Assembly (NCBI RefSeq): GCF_017114825.1
Contig: NZ_JADEVO010000030.1
Location: 1-64,000, forward strand
Length of the DNA: 64,000 nucleotides
Direction of reading: 5' to 3'
Source of the DNA: Pseudomonas gregormendelii
Lineage (GTDB): Bacteria; Pseudomonadota; Gammaproteobacteria; Pseudomonadales; Pseudomonadaceae
Shown: one piece after another, positions 51,514 through 59,681 of the stretch
Position numbering within the stretch: the first letter of the stretch is position 1
How the letters are laid out: every line of letters begins with the position of its first letter
The notes under the pieces: generated by a model
Told to the model about the DNA's origin: nothing
Seen by the model: the letters and a program-made list of their open reading frames with translations, nothing else
Databases searched by the model: none
Position numbers and translations under genes: made by a program

Positions 51514-52524
51514 ATGTCCCGCGTTACCCTGAGTCGCTATCTGATTGAGCAGACCCGCAGCAACAACACTCCTGCCGATCTGCGTTTCCTGATTGAAGTG
51601 GTGGCGCGCGCTTGTAAAGAAATCAGCCACGCCGTATCCAAAGGCGCCCTGGGTGGTGTTCTGGGCAGCATGGGCACTGAAAACGTCCAGGGCGAAGTGC
51701 AGAAGAAACTCGACGTGATCTCCAACGACATCCTGCTCGAAGCCAACGAATGGGGCGGTCACCTGGCCGGCATGGCGTCCGAGGAAATGGACAATGCCTA
51801 CCAGATCCCGGGCAAATACCCGAAAGGCGCCTACCTGTTGGTGTTCGACCCACTGGACGGTTCGTCCAACATCGATATCAACGCGCCAGTCGGCACCATC
51901 TTCTCGGTACTGCGTTGCCCAACTGAATACCTGAGCCAGAACGAAGCCCTGAACGAAAAGGCCTTCCTGCAGCCAGGTACCCAGCAGGTTGCGGCCGGTT
52001 ACGCGATCTACGGCCCGCAAACCATGCTGGTGTTGACCCTGGGTGACGGCGTCAAGGGCTTTACCCTGGACCGTGAAATGGGCAGCTTTGTCCTGACCCA
52101 TGAAGACATCACGATTCCTGAAAGCACCCAGGAATTCGCGATCAATGCCTCCAACCAGCGTCACTGGGAAGCTCCGGTACAGCGCTACGTCGACGAATTG
52201 CTGGCTGGCGATGAAGGCCCGCTGAAAAAGAACTACAACATGCGCTGGGTTGCCGCGATGGTGGCCGATGTGCACCGTATCCTGACCCGTGGCGGCCTGT
52301 TCATGTACCCACGCGACAGCCGCGAGCCGTCGAAGCCGGGCAAACTGCGCCTGATGTATGAAGCCAACCCGATGTCGTTCCTGGTGGAACAGGCCGGCGG
52401 CGCTTCCACCGATGGTCACCAGCGCATTCTCGACATCCAGCCAGAAGGCCTGCACCAGCGCGTAGCGGTGTACCTGGGCTCGAAAGAAGAAGTCGCCCGC
52501 GTTACGGCTTACCACAAGGAATAA
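51514..52524 (+). CDS. fbp: Fructose-1,6-bisphosphatase class 1
   Basis: 336 residues. Gluconeogenic enzyme; metal-binding motif DPLDGSSNIDIN and the sugar-phosphate loop NPMSFLVEQAGG are intact. GGAG 6 bp before the ATG. The DUF924 gene starts one base after its stop. Confidence 0.97.
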   Translation: MSRVTLSRYLIEQTRSNNTPADLRFLIEVVARACKEISHAVSKGALGGVLGSMGTENVQGEVQKKLDVISNDILLEANEWGGHLAGMASEEMDNAYQIPGKYPKGAYLLVFDPLDGSSNIDINAPVGTIFSVLRCPTEYLSQNEALNEKAFLQPGTQQVAAGYAIYGPQTMLVLTLGDGVKGFTLDREMGSFVLTHEDITIPESTQEFAINASNQRHWEAPVQRYVDELLAGDEGPLKKNYNMRWVAAMVADVHRILTRGGLFMYPRDSREPSKPGKLRLMYEANPMSFLVEQAGGASTDGHQRILDIQPEGLHQRVAVYLGSKEEVARVTAYHKE

Positions 52525-52525
52525 C

Positions 52526-53128
52526 ATGACCGCGCCCTGGCAGCCGTTGCTCGAATGGTGGTTTGGCTCAGCCCAGACCTCTGACGAGGTAGCGGCTGAC
52601 AAGGGCAAGTTATGGTTCGGCAAGCACGACCGCCAGGACCTCGAGGCGCAAACGCGTTTCGGGGACTGGGTCGAGCAGGCGCTGGCCGGCGGATTGACTG
52701 ACTGGGCGCAACGCCCCGACGGTTGGCTGGCGCTGGTGCTGTTGCTCGATCAGCTGCCACGCATGATCTATCGCGACTCCCCCAAAGCCTTTTGCGGTGA
52801 CCTCAGGGCTCAAGCCCTGGTAGCCCAAGGCATTGCTGCGGATTTTGATCGGCAGTTGCAGCCGATTCAGCGGGTATTCATCTACATGGTGTTCGAGCAT
52901 TGCGAGAATCTGGCGGTGCAGAACGAGGCCGTTTCGCGGTACATCGATCTGGTTAACCAACAACCTGAGGGTGATCAGGCGTTGTTTACCGATTACCTGA
53001 ATTACGCCGAAAAGCATCAGAAGGTGATTGCGCGGTTTGGGCGGTTTCCGCATCGCAATGCAGTGTTGGGAAGGGATTCGACGGCTGAAGAGTTGGCGTT
53101 TCTTTCGGGGCCTGGTTCAAGGTTCTAG
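52526..53128 (+). CDS. DUF924 family protein
   Basis: 200 residues. All-helical, with WLALVLLLDQLPRMIYRDSP, QRVFIYMVFEHCENLAVQ and ARFGRFPHRNAVLGR, the hallmark of DUF924 (TPR-like fold). Soluble, no known activity. Co-transcribed with fbp. Confidence 0.92.
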   Translation: MTAPWQPLLEWWFGSAQTSDEVAADKGKLWFGKHDRQDLEAQTRFGDWVEQALAGGLTDWAQRPDGWLALVLLLDQLPRMIYRDSPKAFCGDLRAQALVAQGIAADFDRQLQPIQRVFIYMVFEHCENLAVQNEAVSRYIDLVNQQPEGDQALFTDYLNYAEKHQKVIARFGRFPHRNAVLGRDSTAEELAFLSGPGSRF

Positions 53129-53152
53129 ATTTTCCTTGCGGCTGATGCCGTC

Positions 53153-53226
53153 ATCGCCAGCAGGCTGGCTCCCACATTGGGGTTGTGTCGTTCACAATCC
53201 CCTGTGGGAGCCAGCCTGCTGGCGAT
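53153..53226. repeat. REP pair (GTGGGAGC type)
   Basis: ATCGCCAGCAGGCTGGCTCC and GTGGGAGCCAGCCTGCTGGC inverted; between converging DUF924 and the chemoreceptor gene. Confidence 0.87.
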
Positions 53227-53244
53227 GGGGCCAGTGAAAGCAGT

Positions 53245-55137
53245 TTAAATCCTGAAGCTACCCACCAACTGTTTAAGCCGCGCCGCCTGCTGCTCCAGAT
53301 CCGAGCATGCCCGCAACGTCGACTGCAAGTTCTCCACGCCTTCCTGATTCAGCATGTTGATTTCGGTAATGTCGACATTGATCGACTCCACCACTGCCGT
53401 CTGTTCCTCAGTGGCCGTCGCCACCGACTGGTTCATGCCATCGATCTCACCGATACGCTGGGTCACGCTACCCAGGCGCTCGCCGGCCTGGTTGGCGATG
53501 CCGACACTGCTTTCGCTCTGACGCTGGCTATCGGTCATGGTGCTCACCGCTTCCCGGGCGCCGACCTGCAGTTCCTCGATCATCTTCTGCACCTGCTGCG
53601 CCGAGTCCTGGGTGCGGTGCGCCAGGTTGCGTACCTCATCGGCGACCACGGCAAACCCACGTCCGGCTTCGCCGGCACGGGCCGCTTCGATGGCTGCGTT
53701 CAGGGCCAGCAGGTTGGTCTGCTGGGAGATGCTGGTGATCACTTCCAGAATCTGCCCGATGTTCACCGTGCTGCTGTTAAGCGTTTCGATGTTGCCGCAG
53801 GAATCACTGATCTTCGCCGACAGCTGCTGCATCGCGGCAATGGTCTTGTCGACCACCTGCTGGCCGTCTTCGGCCAGGGCCCGCGCATCGCTCGAATGTT
53901 GCGAGGCGAGGGCTGCATTCTGGGCGATTTCCTGGGCGGCGGCCCCCAGTTCGTTGATCGCCGCAGCCACACTGCTGGTGCGCGATGCTTGCTGGTCGGA
54001 GTTGAACATCGACGAGTTCGAAGCTGCCACTACGCGCAGGGCGACTTCGTTGACCTGGCCGGTGGCGGACGCCACTTCAGTGATGGAAGTATGGATACGT
54101 TCCACGAAGCGGTTGAACGAAGTGCCCAGCGCGCCGAATTCGTCATGACCGTGGATAGTCAGCCGCCGGGTCAGGTCGCCTTCACCTTCAGCGATGTCGT
54201 GCATGGCACGGCCCATGGTCAGCAGCGGTTGCATCAGGAAGCTGATGAGCATGCCCAGCAGCGCAATGATGATCACCACCGCAATCACCATGGCAATGAT
54301 CGCCGAGGTGCGGAATTCGCTGAGCATCGCGAACGCGGTTTCCTGGTCGAGCACCAGTGCCACGTACCAGTCCGCCGAAGGCACACCGTTGACGTGAGTG
54401 AAGGAGATGAACTGGCTTTTACCGCCGATCTCGACCTCTTTCAGCCCCGGGCTCACGGTCGGTGCCCCATTGGGGTAGGCGTCGGCCAGGCTCTTGAGGA
54501 CAAAGTTGCTGTCCGGATGGATCAGGATCTTGCCGTCGGCGCTGACGATAAACGCATGGCCGTGGCCACCGAAGTTCAGCGAGTTGATGATCGCGCTGAC
54601 GCTGGACAGGTCGATGTCTGCACCGGCGACGCCAATCATCTGGCCCTGGCGTTGCACCGGTGTTGCCACCGTGATCACCAGTTTGCCTGAGGACGCTGCG
54701 ATGTAGGGTTCAGTGACCACCGTCTGTTTTGCACTGTTGGCCGCTTTGTACCAGCCGCGGGCGCGGGGATCGTAGTCGGCGGCGCGATTGCCGGCCGGGA
54801 CCGAGAACATCACGCCGTCGCTGCCACCGAAATAGCTCAGCTGGAAGTTACTGGTATAGGCCGGCAGGTCGATAGCGCGCTTGAGGCTGGCCGGCGCGGA
54901 GCCGTCTATTGCAATCTGCTGGGACAGCGATTGCAGCAACTGAATGCGGCTTTCCAGCCAGGTCTGGATGTTGCTGGTGGTCAGGCTGCCCAGTTCCTGC
55001 ATCGACGCTTGCGTACTGCTGCGCAGGGTCTGGCGCTGGCGGTAGTCGTTGAACAGGATGAAACAGGCGAATGCAACGGCCACCACGAGGGCGGCAGCCA
55101 GCAGGATCTTGTGGCTGAACTTCATGTTTCTGGTCAT
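53245..55137 (-). CDS. Methyl-accepting chemotaxis protein, dCache amino-acid type
   Basis: 630 residues. Two membrane helices (about 8-30 and 275-300) enclose a dCache_1 domain; HAMP and the signalling domain (hairpin tip EAARAGEAGRGFAVVADEVR) follow. The amino-acid-binding motif is present: Tyr122, Arg127, Trp129, Tyr130, Tyr145 and Asp174, equivalent to the PctA positions shifted by one. It should sense amino acids in the periplasm. The N-terminus MTRNMKFSHKILLAAALVV aligns with PctA, which supports this start over the ATG four codons later. There is no C-terminal CheR-tethering pentapeptide. No che gene is adjacent. Confidence 0.9.
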   Translation of the reverse strand: MTRNMKFSHKILLAAALVVAVAFACFILFNDYRQRQTLRSSTQASMQELGSLTTSNIQTWLESRIQLLQSLSQQIAIDGSAPASLKRAIDLPAYTSNFQLSYFGGSDGVMFSVPAGNRAADYDPRARGWYKAANSAKQTVVTEPYIAASSGKLVITVATPVQRQGQMIGVAGADIDLSSVSAIINSLNFGGHGHAFIVSADGKILIHPDSNFVLKSLADAYPNGAPTVSPGLKEVEIGGKSQFISFTHVNGVPSADWYVALVLDQETAFAMLSEFRTSAIIAMVIAVVIIIALLGMLISFLMQPLLTMGRAMHDIAEGEGDLTRRLTIHGHDEFGALGTSFNRFVERIHTSITEVASATGQVNEVALRVVAASNSSMFNSDQQASRTSSVAAAINELGAAAQEIAQNAALASQHSSDARALAEDGQQVVDKTIAAMQQLSAKISDSCGNIETLNSSTVNIGQILEVITSISQQTNLLALNAAIEAARAGEAGRGFAVVADEVRNLAHRTQDSAQQVQKMIEELQVGAREAVSTMTDSQRQSESSVGIANQAGERLGSVTQRIGEIDGMNQSVATATEEQTAVVESINVDITEINMLNQEGVENLQSTLRACSDLEQQAARLKQLVGSFRI

Positions 55138-55474
55138 TAAGTGAGCTACCGCGCAGGGACTGGTGTGGTCGCGATTTGCTCGTGCGAGGGAGTTTGATAA
55201 TCGCGTGTGGTTAATCGAACCGCGTTATCGTTGGCATCCATCGCGAGCAAGCTCGCTCCTACATGATGTGTCGACCGCACCGTGCCAAAGATTAGGCGTC
55301 CTGCTGCAAAATTGGCGAATTGATGAGTGGCGCGGCAAAGTTGCTGATTTTTCGGAACATGGCAGACGAGTGGATCGACAAATAGGCTGCCGGCCGGGGA
55401 ACCAGATTGGGGTTTTCTCTTCTAAGCTTCTGCTTGGCAGCCATGCCAACCCCCTTCGCCCCAGGAGCTACACC
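55138..55474. other. Divergent intergenic region with a solitary REP
   Basis: About 340 bp. It holds the chemoreceptor promoter and a single REP-like element, ATCGCGAGCAAGCTCGCTCC (55239-55258). The plus-strand open frame running in from 55163 belongs to no recognisable protein before the lipoprotein start at 55475. Confidence 0.5.
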
Positions 55475-55729
55475 ATGTCGCTGCGCTCTATCGCCCTGCT
55501 TTCGTTCTGCGTGCTGTTGGCCGCATGCAGCAAGGTCAATCAGGAAAACTATTCGAAGTTGTCCTCGGGCATGCCCAAGGCCGAGGTTGAAACCTTGCTG
55601 GGCAAGCCTACCGATTGCTCCGGCGCGCTCGGCATGTCCAGTTGCACCTGGGGCGACAAGAACAGCTTTATCAGCGTGCAGTACGCCGGTGACAAAGTGT
55701 TGATGTTTTCTGGCCAAGGCCTGAAGTAA
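55475..55729 (+). CDS. Small lipoprotein, BamE/OmlA-like
   Basis: 84 residues from ATG 55475 (GGAG 8 bp upstream). Lipobox LLAAC gives Cys18. The mature part, NYSKLSSGMPKAEVETLLGK followed by SSCTWGDKNSFISVQYAGDK, resembles the SmpA/OmlA (BamE-like) fold. Its position beside a lipocalin lipoprotein is suggestive of outer-membrane maintenance, but the function is unknown. Confidence 0.83.
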   Translation: MSLRSIALLSFCVLLAACSKVNQENYSKLSSGMPKAEVETLLGKPTDCSGALGMSSCTWGDKNSFISVQYAGDKVLMFSGQGLK

Positions 55730-55760
55730 ACCGGGGCTTCGCGCCCACGGGAGAAAAACA

Positions 55761-56330
55761 ATGAAGCGGTTATTATTTGTTCTTTTGGCCGGCCTGGTAT
55801 TGGCCGGCTGCGCCACTTCTGGCGATGAGTCGCTGGCGCCGAAAACGGTCGACAGCGTCAACCTGAAGAAATATCAAGGCACCTGGTATGAGCTGGCGCG
55901 CCTGCCGATGTATTTCCAGCGCAACTGTGCGCAATCCGAAGCCCATTACACCCTCAAGTCCGACGGTAATGTGCTGGTGCTGAACCGCTGCCTGACGGCG
56001 GATTGGCAATGGGAAGAGGCCCAAGGCACCGCCTGGCCACAAGTGCCAGGCAAGACCGACAAGCTGTGGGTCGAATTCGACAACTGGTTTTCGCGCTTGC
56101 TGCCGGGTGTAGCGAAGGGCAATTACTGGGTGCTGTACGTCAGCGACGACTACAAGACTGCCATTGTTGGCGATCCGAGCCGTCGTTACCTGTGGTTGCT
56201 GTCACGCAGCCCCACCGTCAACGGCGTAACGCGCGAAGAGCTGCTGAGCAAGGCGCGACAGCAGGGGTACGACACCACGCGATTGATCTGGCGTGCCTCC
56301 GATACGCAGATGGCGAAGACTTCGAACTAG
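55761..56330 (+). CDS. blc: Bacterial lipocalin lipoprotein Blc
   Basis: 189 residues. Lipobox LAGC gives Cys17; lipocalin signature KYQGTWYELARLP (about 37-49), then CAQSEAHYTLKSDG, NRCLT, and NYWVLYVSDDYKTAIVGDPS. Outer-membrane lipocalin thought to bind lysophospholipids or fatty acids. It follows the small lipoprotein by 31 bp; the two are likely one transcript. Confidence 0.93.
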   Translation: MKRLLFVLLAGLVLAGCATSGDESLAPKTVDSVNLKKYQGTWYELARLPMYFQRNCAQSEAHYTLKSDGNVLVLNRCLTADWQWEEAQGTAWPQVPGKTDKLWVEFDNWFSRLLPGVAKGNYWVLYVSDDYKTAIVGDPSRRYLWLLSRSPTVNGVTREELLSKARQQGYDTTRLIWRASDTQMAKTSN

Positions 56331-56349
56331 CGGGCACCGAAGATCAAAA

Positions 56350-56440
56350 CTGTGGGAGCGAGCCTGCTCGCGATAGCGGTCTGTCAGCCAATATCTCTGT
56401 TGGATATGACGGCCTCATCGCGAGCAGGCTCGCTCCCACA
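56350..56440. repeat. REP pair (GTGGGAGC type)
   Basis: TGTGGGAGCGAGCCTGCTCG and CGAGCAGGCTCGCTCCCACA inverted; between converging blc and hutF. Confidence 0.88.
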
Positions 56441-56452
56441 TTTCGTTTTGCG

Positions 56453-57817
56453 TTAACCCAATAGATCGCGCAGGACTTGGGTGAACGCACGGCTGCTTTC
56501 TTCTTCGCCGGCATGGCGCCCGTCGCGCACGACCCACTGGCCATTGACCAGGACATCGCGCACCTGGCGATCGCCACCGGCAAACAGCCAGCGATTGAGA
56601 ATGGCGTCACCGCTGGCTGTTGCCAGGTACGGATCGTTGCCATCGAGCACCAGCCAGTCCGCTCGCTTGCCGACTTCCAGTGCGCCAATTGGCTGACCCA
56701 GCGCCTGGGCGCCGCCATCCAGTGCCGCGTCATATAACGTGCGGCCAACCATCGGTTGATCGGCGCCATACAGGCGGTTACGCCGCTGGTCACGCAGACG
56801 CTGACCGTATTCAAGCCAACGCAACTCCTCCACCACGCTCAATGACACGTGGCTGTCGGAACCGATCCCCATGCGCCCGCCCTGAGCCAGGAAGTCCACC
56901 GCCGGGAAAATACCGTCGCCCAGGTTGGCTTCAGTCGTCAGGCACAGGCCGGCAATGGCGCGACTCCTGGCCATCAACGTAACCTCTTCCGGGTTGGCGT
57001 GGGTCGCGTGGACCAGGCACCAGCGTTGGTCGACTTCGGTGTTTTCGTATAGCCATTGCAGTGGTCGACGACCGCTCCAGGCCAGGCAGTCATCGACTTC
57101 CTTCTGCTGCTCGGCAATATGAATGTGCACCGGGCATTGGGTGTCGCTGGCCGCCAGTACTTCGCTGATCTGCTGGGGCGTGACGGCGCGTAACGAGTGG
57201 AAACACAAACCCAGGGACTGCGCCGGCTGTCCGGCCAGGATCGGCTGCAGGCGCGACTGCAGCTTGAGGTAGTTCTCGGTGCTGTTGATAAAGCGCCGCT
57301 GACCCTCGTCCGGCGCCTGGCCGCCGAAGCCGGAATGGCTGTAGAGCACGGGCAGCAGCGTCAGGCCTATGCCGGCAGACGCCGCCGCCTGGCTGATACG
57401 CAGCGCCAGTTCTGCAGGATCGGCATACGCCTGGCCGCTGGTGTCGTGGTGCACGTAATGAAATTCGGCGACCGACGTATAGCCCGCCTTGAGCATCTCG
57501 ATGTACAGCTGACGAGCGATGACGCCGAGCTGCTCCGGGCTGATTTTTCCGACGAGACGGTACATCAGGTCGCGCCAGGTCCAGAAACTGTCGTTTGGAT
57601 TGCCTGCCACTTCCGCCAGCCCGGCCATCGCCCGCTGGAATGCGTGGGAGTGCAGATTCGGCATGCCCGGCAGCAGCGGCCCCTTTATCCGTTCGGCGCC
57701 ATCTGCTTGAGAATTGGCCTGGACAAGGGTCAGCACGCCATCGGCGCTGACCTCAAGACGTACATCATTGGCCCATCCGTTAGGCAGCAGTGCGCGTTCG
57801 GCAAAGAAGGCGGACAT
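56453..57817 (-). CDS. hutF: Formimidoylglutamate deiminase
   Basis: 454 residues. Amidohydrolase fold with metal motif NLHSHAFQRAM, HIHIAEQQKEV, a further histidine in LVHATHANPEEV, and IGSDSHVSLS. It turns formimidoyl-glutamate into formyl-glutamate and ammonia in the five-step histidine degradation route of pseudomonads. Diverges from hutC; a HutC-type operator lies between. Confidence 0.95.
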   Translation of the reverse strand: MSAFFAERALLPNGWANDVRLEVSADGVLTLVQANSQADGAERIKGPLLPGMPNLHSHAFQRAMAGLAEVAGNPNDSFWTWRDLMYRLVGKISPEQLGVIARQLYIEMLKAGYTSVAEFHYVHHDTSGQAYADPAELALRISQAAASAGIGLTLLPVLYSHSGFGGQAPDEGQRRFINSTENYLKLQSRLQPILAGQPAQSLGLCFHSLRAVTPQQISEVLAASDTQCPVHIHIAEQQKEVDDCLAWSGRRPLQWLYENTEVDQRWCLVHATHANPEEVTLMARSRAIAGLCLTTEANLGDGIFPAVDFLAQGGRMGIGSDSHVSLSVVEELRWLEYGQRLRDQRRNRLYGADQPMVGRTLYDAALDGGAQALGQPIGALEVGKRADWLVLDGNDPYLATASGDAILNRWLFAGGDRQVRDVLVNGQWVVRDGRHAGEEESSRAFTQVLRDLLG

Positions 57818-57843
57818 GGTTCAGCACCCCATCGTGTGTTATT

Positions 57844-57860
57844 TGTATATACATATACAG
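57844..57860. promoter_or_regulatory. Putative HutC operator between hutF and hutC
   Basis: TGTATATACA (57844-57853) is a perfect palindrome with TATACA repeated directly after it (57854-57859). GntR/HutC proteins bind sites of the GT-TA-AC type; the position, in the 107-bp divergent gap, is right for shared repression. Confidence 0.6.
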
Positions 57861-57924
57861 ACGTTTGCCTCGTCGGTAAACTCCGGCAAGCTAGCAATCT
57901 CATCCAGATGAACAAGGATTAACC

Positions 57925-58674
57925 GTGCCGACTCCGCCTGCTGTCTCTCCGTTGGCCGCGAACATGGGCGACAGTCCGGCGCCCCTGTACGCCCGCGTCA
58001 AACAGATGATCACCCAGCAAATCGACAGTGGTAACTGGCCGCCGCATTACCGCGTGCCCTCGGAAAGCGAACTGGTCAGCCAGCTGGGTTTCAGCCGCAT
58101 GACCATCAACCGTGCCCTGCGCGAGATGACCGCCGACGGCCTGTTGGTGCGTATGCAGGGTGTGGGTACGTTCGTTGCCGAGCCGAAAAGCCAGTCGGCC
58201 CTGTTTGAAGTGCACAACATCGCCGACGAAATCGCCTCTCGCGGCCATCGTCACACCTGCAAGGTGATCACCCTGGAAGAAGAAGCCGCCGGCTCCGAGC
58301 GTGCACTGGCGCTGGACATGCGCGAAGGCCAGAAGGTTTTTCACTCGCTGATCGTGCACTTCGAGAATGATATTCCGGTGCAGATCGAAGACCGTTTTGT
58401 TAACGCGCTGGTGGCCCCGGATTACCTCAAGCAGGACTTCACCCTGCAAACGCCGTACGCCTACCTCAACCAGGTCGCACCGCTGACCGAAGGCGAGCAC
58501 GTGGTCGAGGCGATACTGGCTGAGGCCAGCGAATGCAAATTGCTGCAAATTGAAAAAGGCGAGCCATGCCTGCTGATTCGTCGCCGGACCTGGTCGGGGC
58601 GTCAGCCGGTGACTGCCGCGCGGTTGATCCACCCCGGTTCCCGTCATCGTCTGGAAGGTCGGTTCCATAAATGA
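57925..58674 (+). CDS. hutC: Histidine utilisation repressor HutC
   Basis: 249 residues, GTG start with AGGA 6 bp upstream. GntR winged helix (about 22-88, YRVPSESELVSQLGFSRMTI) and UTRA effector domain (about 105-245, VHNIADEIASRGHRHTCKV). Urocanate is the inducer in related systems. Overlaps hutD by 4 bp. Confidence 0.95.
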   Translation: MPTPPAVSPLAANMGDSPAPLYARVKQMITQQIDSGNWPPHYRVPSESELVSQLGFSRMTINRALREMTADGLLVRMQGVGTFVAEPKSQSALFEVHNIADEIASRGHRHTCKVITLEEEAAGSERALALDMREGQKVFHSLIVHFENDIPVQIEDRFVNALVAPDYLKQDFTLQTPYAYLNQVAPLTEGEHVVEAILAEASECKLLQIEKGEPCLLIRRRTWSGRQPVTAARLIHPGSRHRLEGRFHK

Positions 58675-59237
58675 ACATGAAGGTTTTACGCGCCAAAGAT
58701 TACCCACGAATGCCATGGAAAAACGGCGGAGGCAGCACTGAGGAAATTACCCGGGATGCGGGCACGGGCCTGGACGGTTTCGGCTGGCGCCTGTCGATTG
58801 CCGATATTGCCGAGTCGGGCGGGTTCTCGATGTTTGCCGGTTACGAACGCGTGATCACCGTGCTGCAAGGCGAGGGCATGACCCTGCGCGTTGATGGCCA
58901 GGACACACGGCCATTGTTACCGCTGGACCCGTTTGCCTTTAGCGGCGAGAGCCAGGTGTCCTGCAGATTGCTCGACGGGCCGATCCGCGACTTCAACCTG
59001 ATCTATGCGCCGCAGCGCTACAGCGCGAGGTTGCAGTGGCTGGCAGGGGAGCAGCGGTTTTTCAGTTCGGCGGGGACTGTGCTGGTGTTCAGTGTCACTG
59101 ACGCGTTAGAAGTGAAAGTCGGTAACAGTGCCCAGCAATTGGGCCGCCATGATTGCCTACAGGTTGATGGTAATGCCGGTCTGCTGGAAGTCTCCAGTGG
59201 CGGTAATTGCTGTGTGATTGAGCTGATCGCGCGCTGA
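58671..59237 (+). CDS. hutD: HutD family protein
   Basis: 188 residues (an in-frame ATG at 58677 is also possible). Cupin-like: YPRMPWKNGGGSTEEI, FGWRLSIADIAESGGFSMFA and VITVLQGEGMTLRVDG mark the HutD family. In P. fluorescens it sets an upper limit on hut expression, possibly by binding formylglutamate or urocanate. Translationally coupled to hutC. Confidence 0.92.
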   Translation: MNMKVLRAKDYPRMPWKNGGGSTEEITRDAGTGLDGFGWRLSIADIAESGGFSMFAGYERVITVLQGEGMTLRVDGQDTRPLLPLDPFAFSGESQVSCRLLDGPIRDFNLIYAPQRYSARLQWLAGEQRFFSSAGTVLVFSVTDALEVKVGNSAQQLGRHDCLQVDGNAGLLEVSSGGNCCVIELIAR

Positions 59238-59248
59238 TCCAAGCTTCT

Positions 59249-59326
59249 AAAAGATCGCAGCCTTCGGCAGCTCCTACAGGATGTACGCCATCTCATCGTA
59301 GGAGCTGCCGAAGGCTGCGATCTTTT
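59249..59326. repeat. Long hairpin repeat (AAAAGATCGCAGCC family), copy 5
   Basis: AAAAGATCGCAGCCTTCGGC with its reverse complement; AGCTCCTACAGG and GTAGGAGCT within. Ten bases after the hutD stop; likely ends the hutCD transcript. The rest of the gap to hutU (59327-59515) shows no gene. Confidence 0.92.
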
Positions 59327-59515
59327 GCTTTCCGGCGTTCCAAAACGCGCACCACTTTGTTACCGAACGCCCCAGGGTGGCGCAAAACCGCGCTCCAGTA
59401 ACAGCCCTCCCAGGTGCGTTCAAATTCTCCGAAAAAATTTCATGCACGTCAAAACCCTTGATCTACAGGCTCTGCACTTCTTTCAGAATTTTTCTTGAAC
59501 AGCCATCCAGCAAGT

Positions 59516-59531
59516 TGGCCGCTTGATTGCA
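59516..59531 (+). promoter_or_regulatory. Sigma-54 promoter of hutU
   Basis: TGGCCGCTTGATTGCA: TGGC at -24, TTGC at -12, correct spacing. Histidine-utilisation expression in P. fluorescens is sigma-54-dependent through CbrB/NtrC, which agrees. Predicted start near 59543, inside the HutC operator. Confidence 0.72.
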
Positions 59532-59535
59532 TATG

Positions 59536-59549
59536 CTTGTATGTACAAG
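59536..59549. promoter_or_regulatory. Putative HutC operator of hutU
   Basis: CTTGTATGTACAAG, symmetric except for the two centre bases. It covers the expected start point just downstream of the sigma-54 element, ideal for repression by HutC. Confidence 0.7.
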
Positions 59550-59681
59550 TAAAGACGTATGCGTATGAGTCGATCAGGACTCCTCGCAGCGTCAACTGAT
59601 TCGCTTGTGGCGCAACGACGCGCACAGGCTGGCTTGCCCCTTCCAGGGTTGGTTTGAATTGATCGCTGAGGAGTCTTTTTC

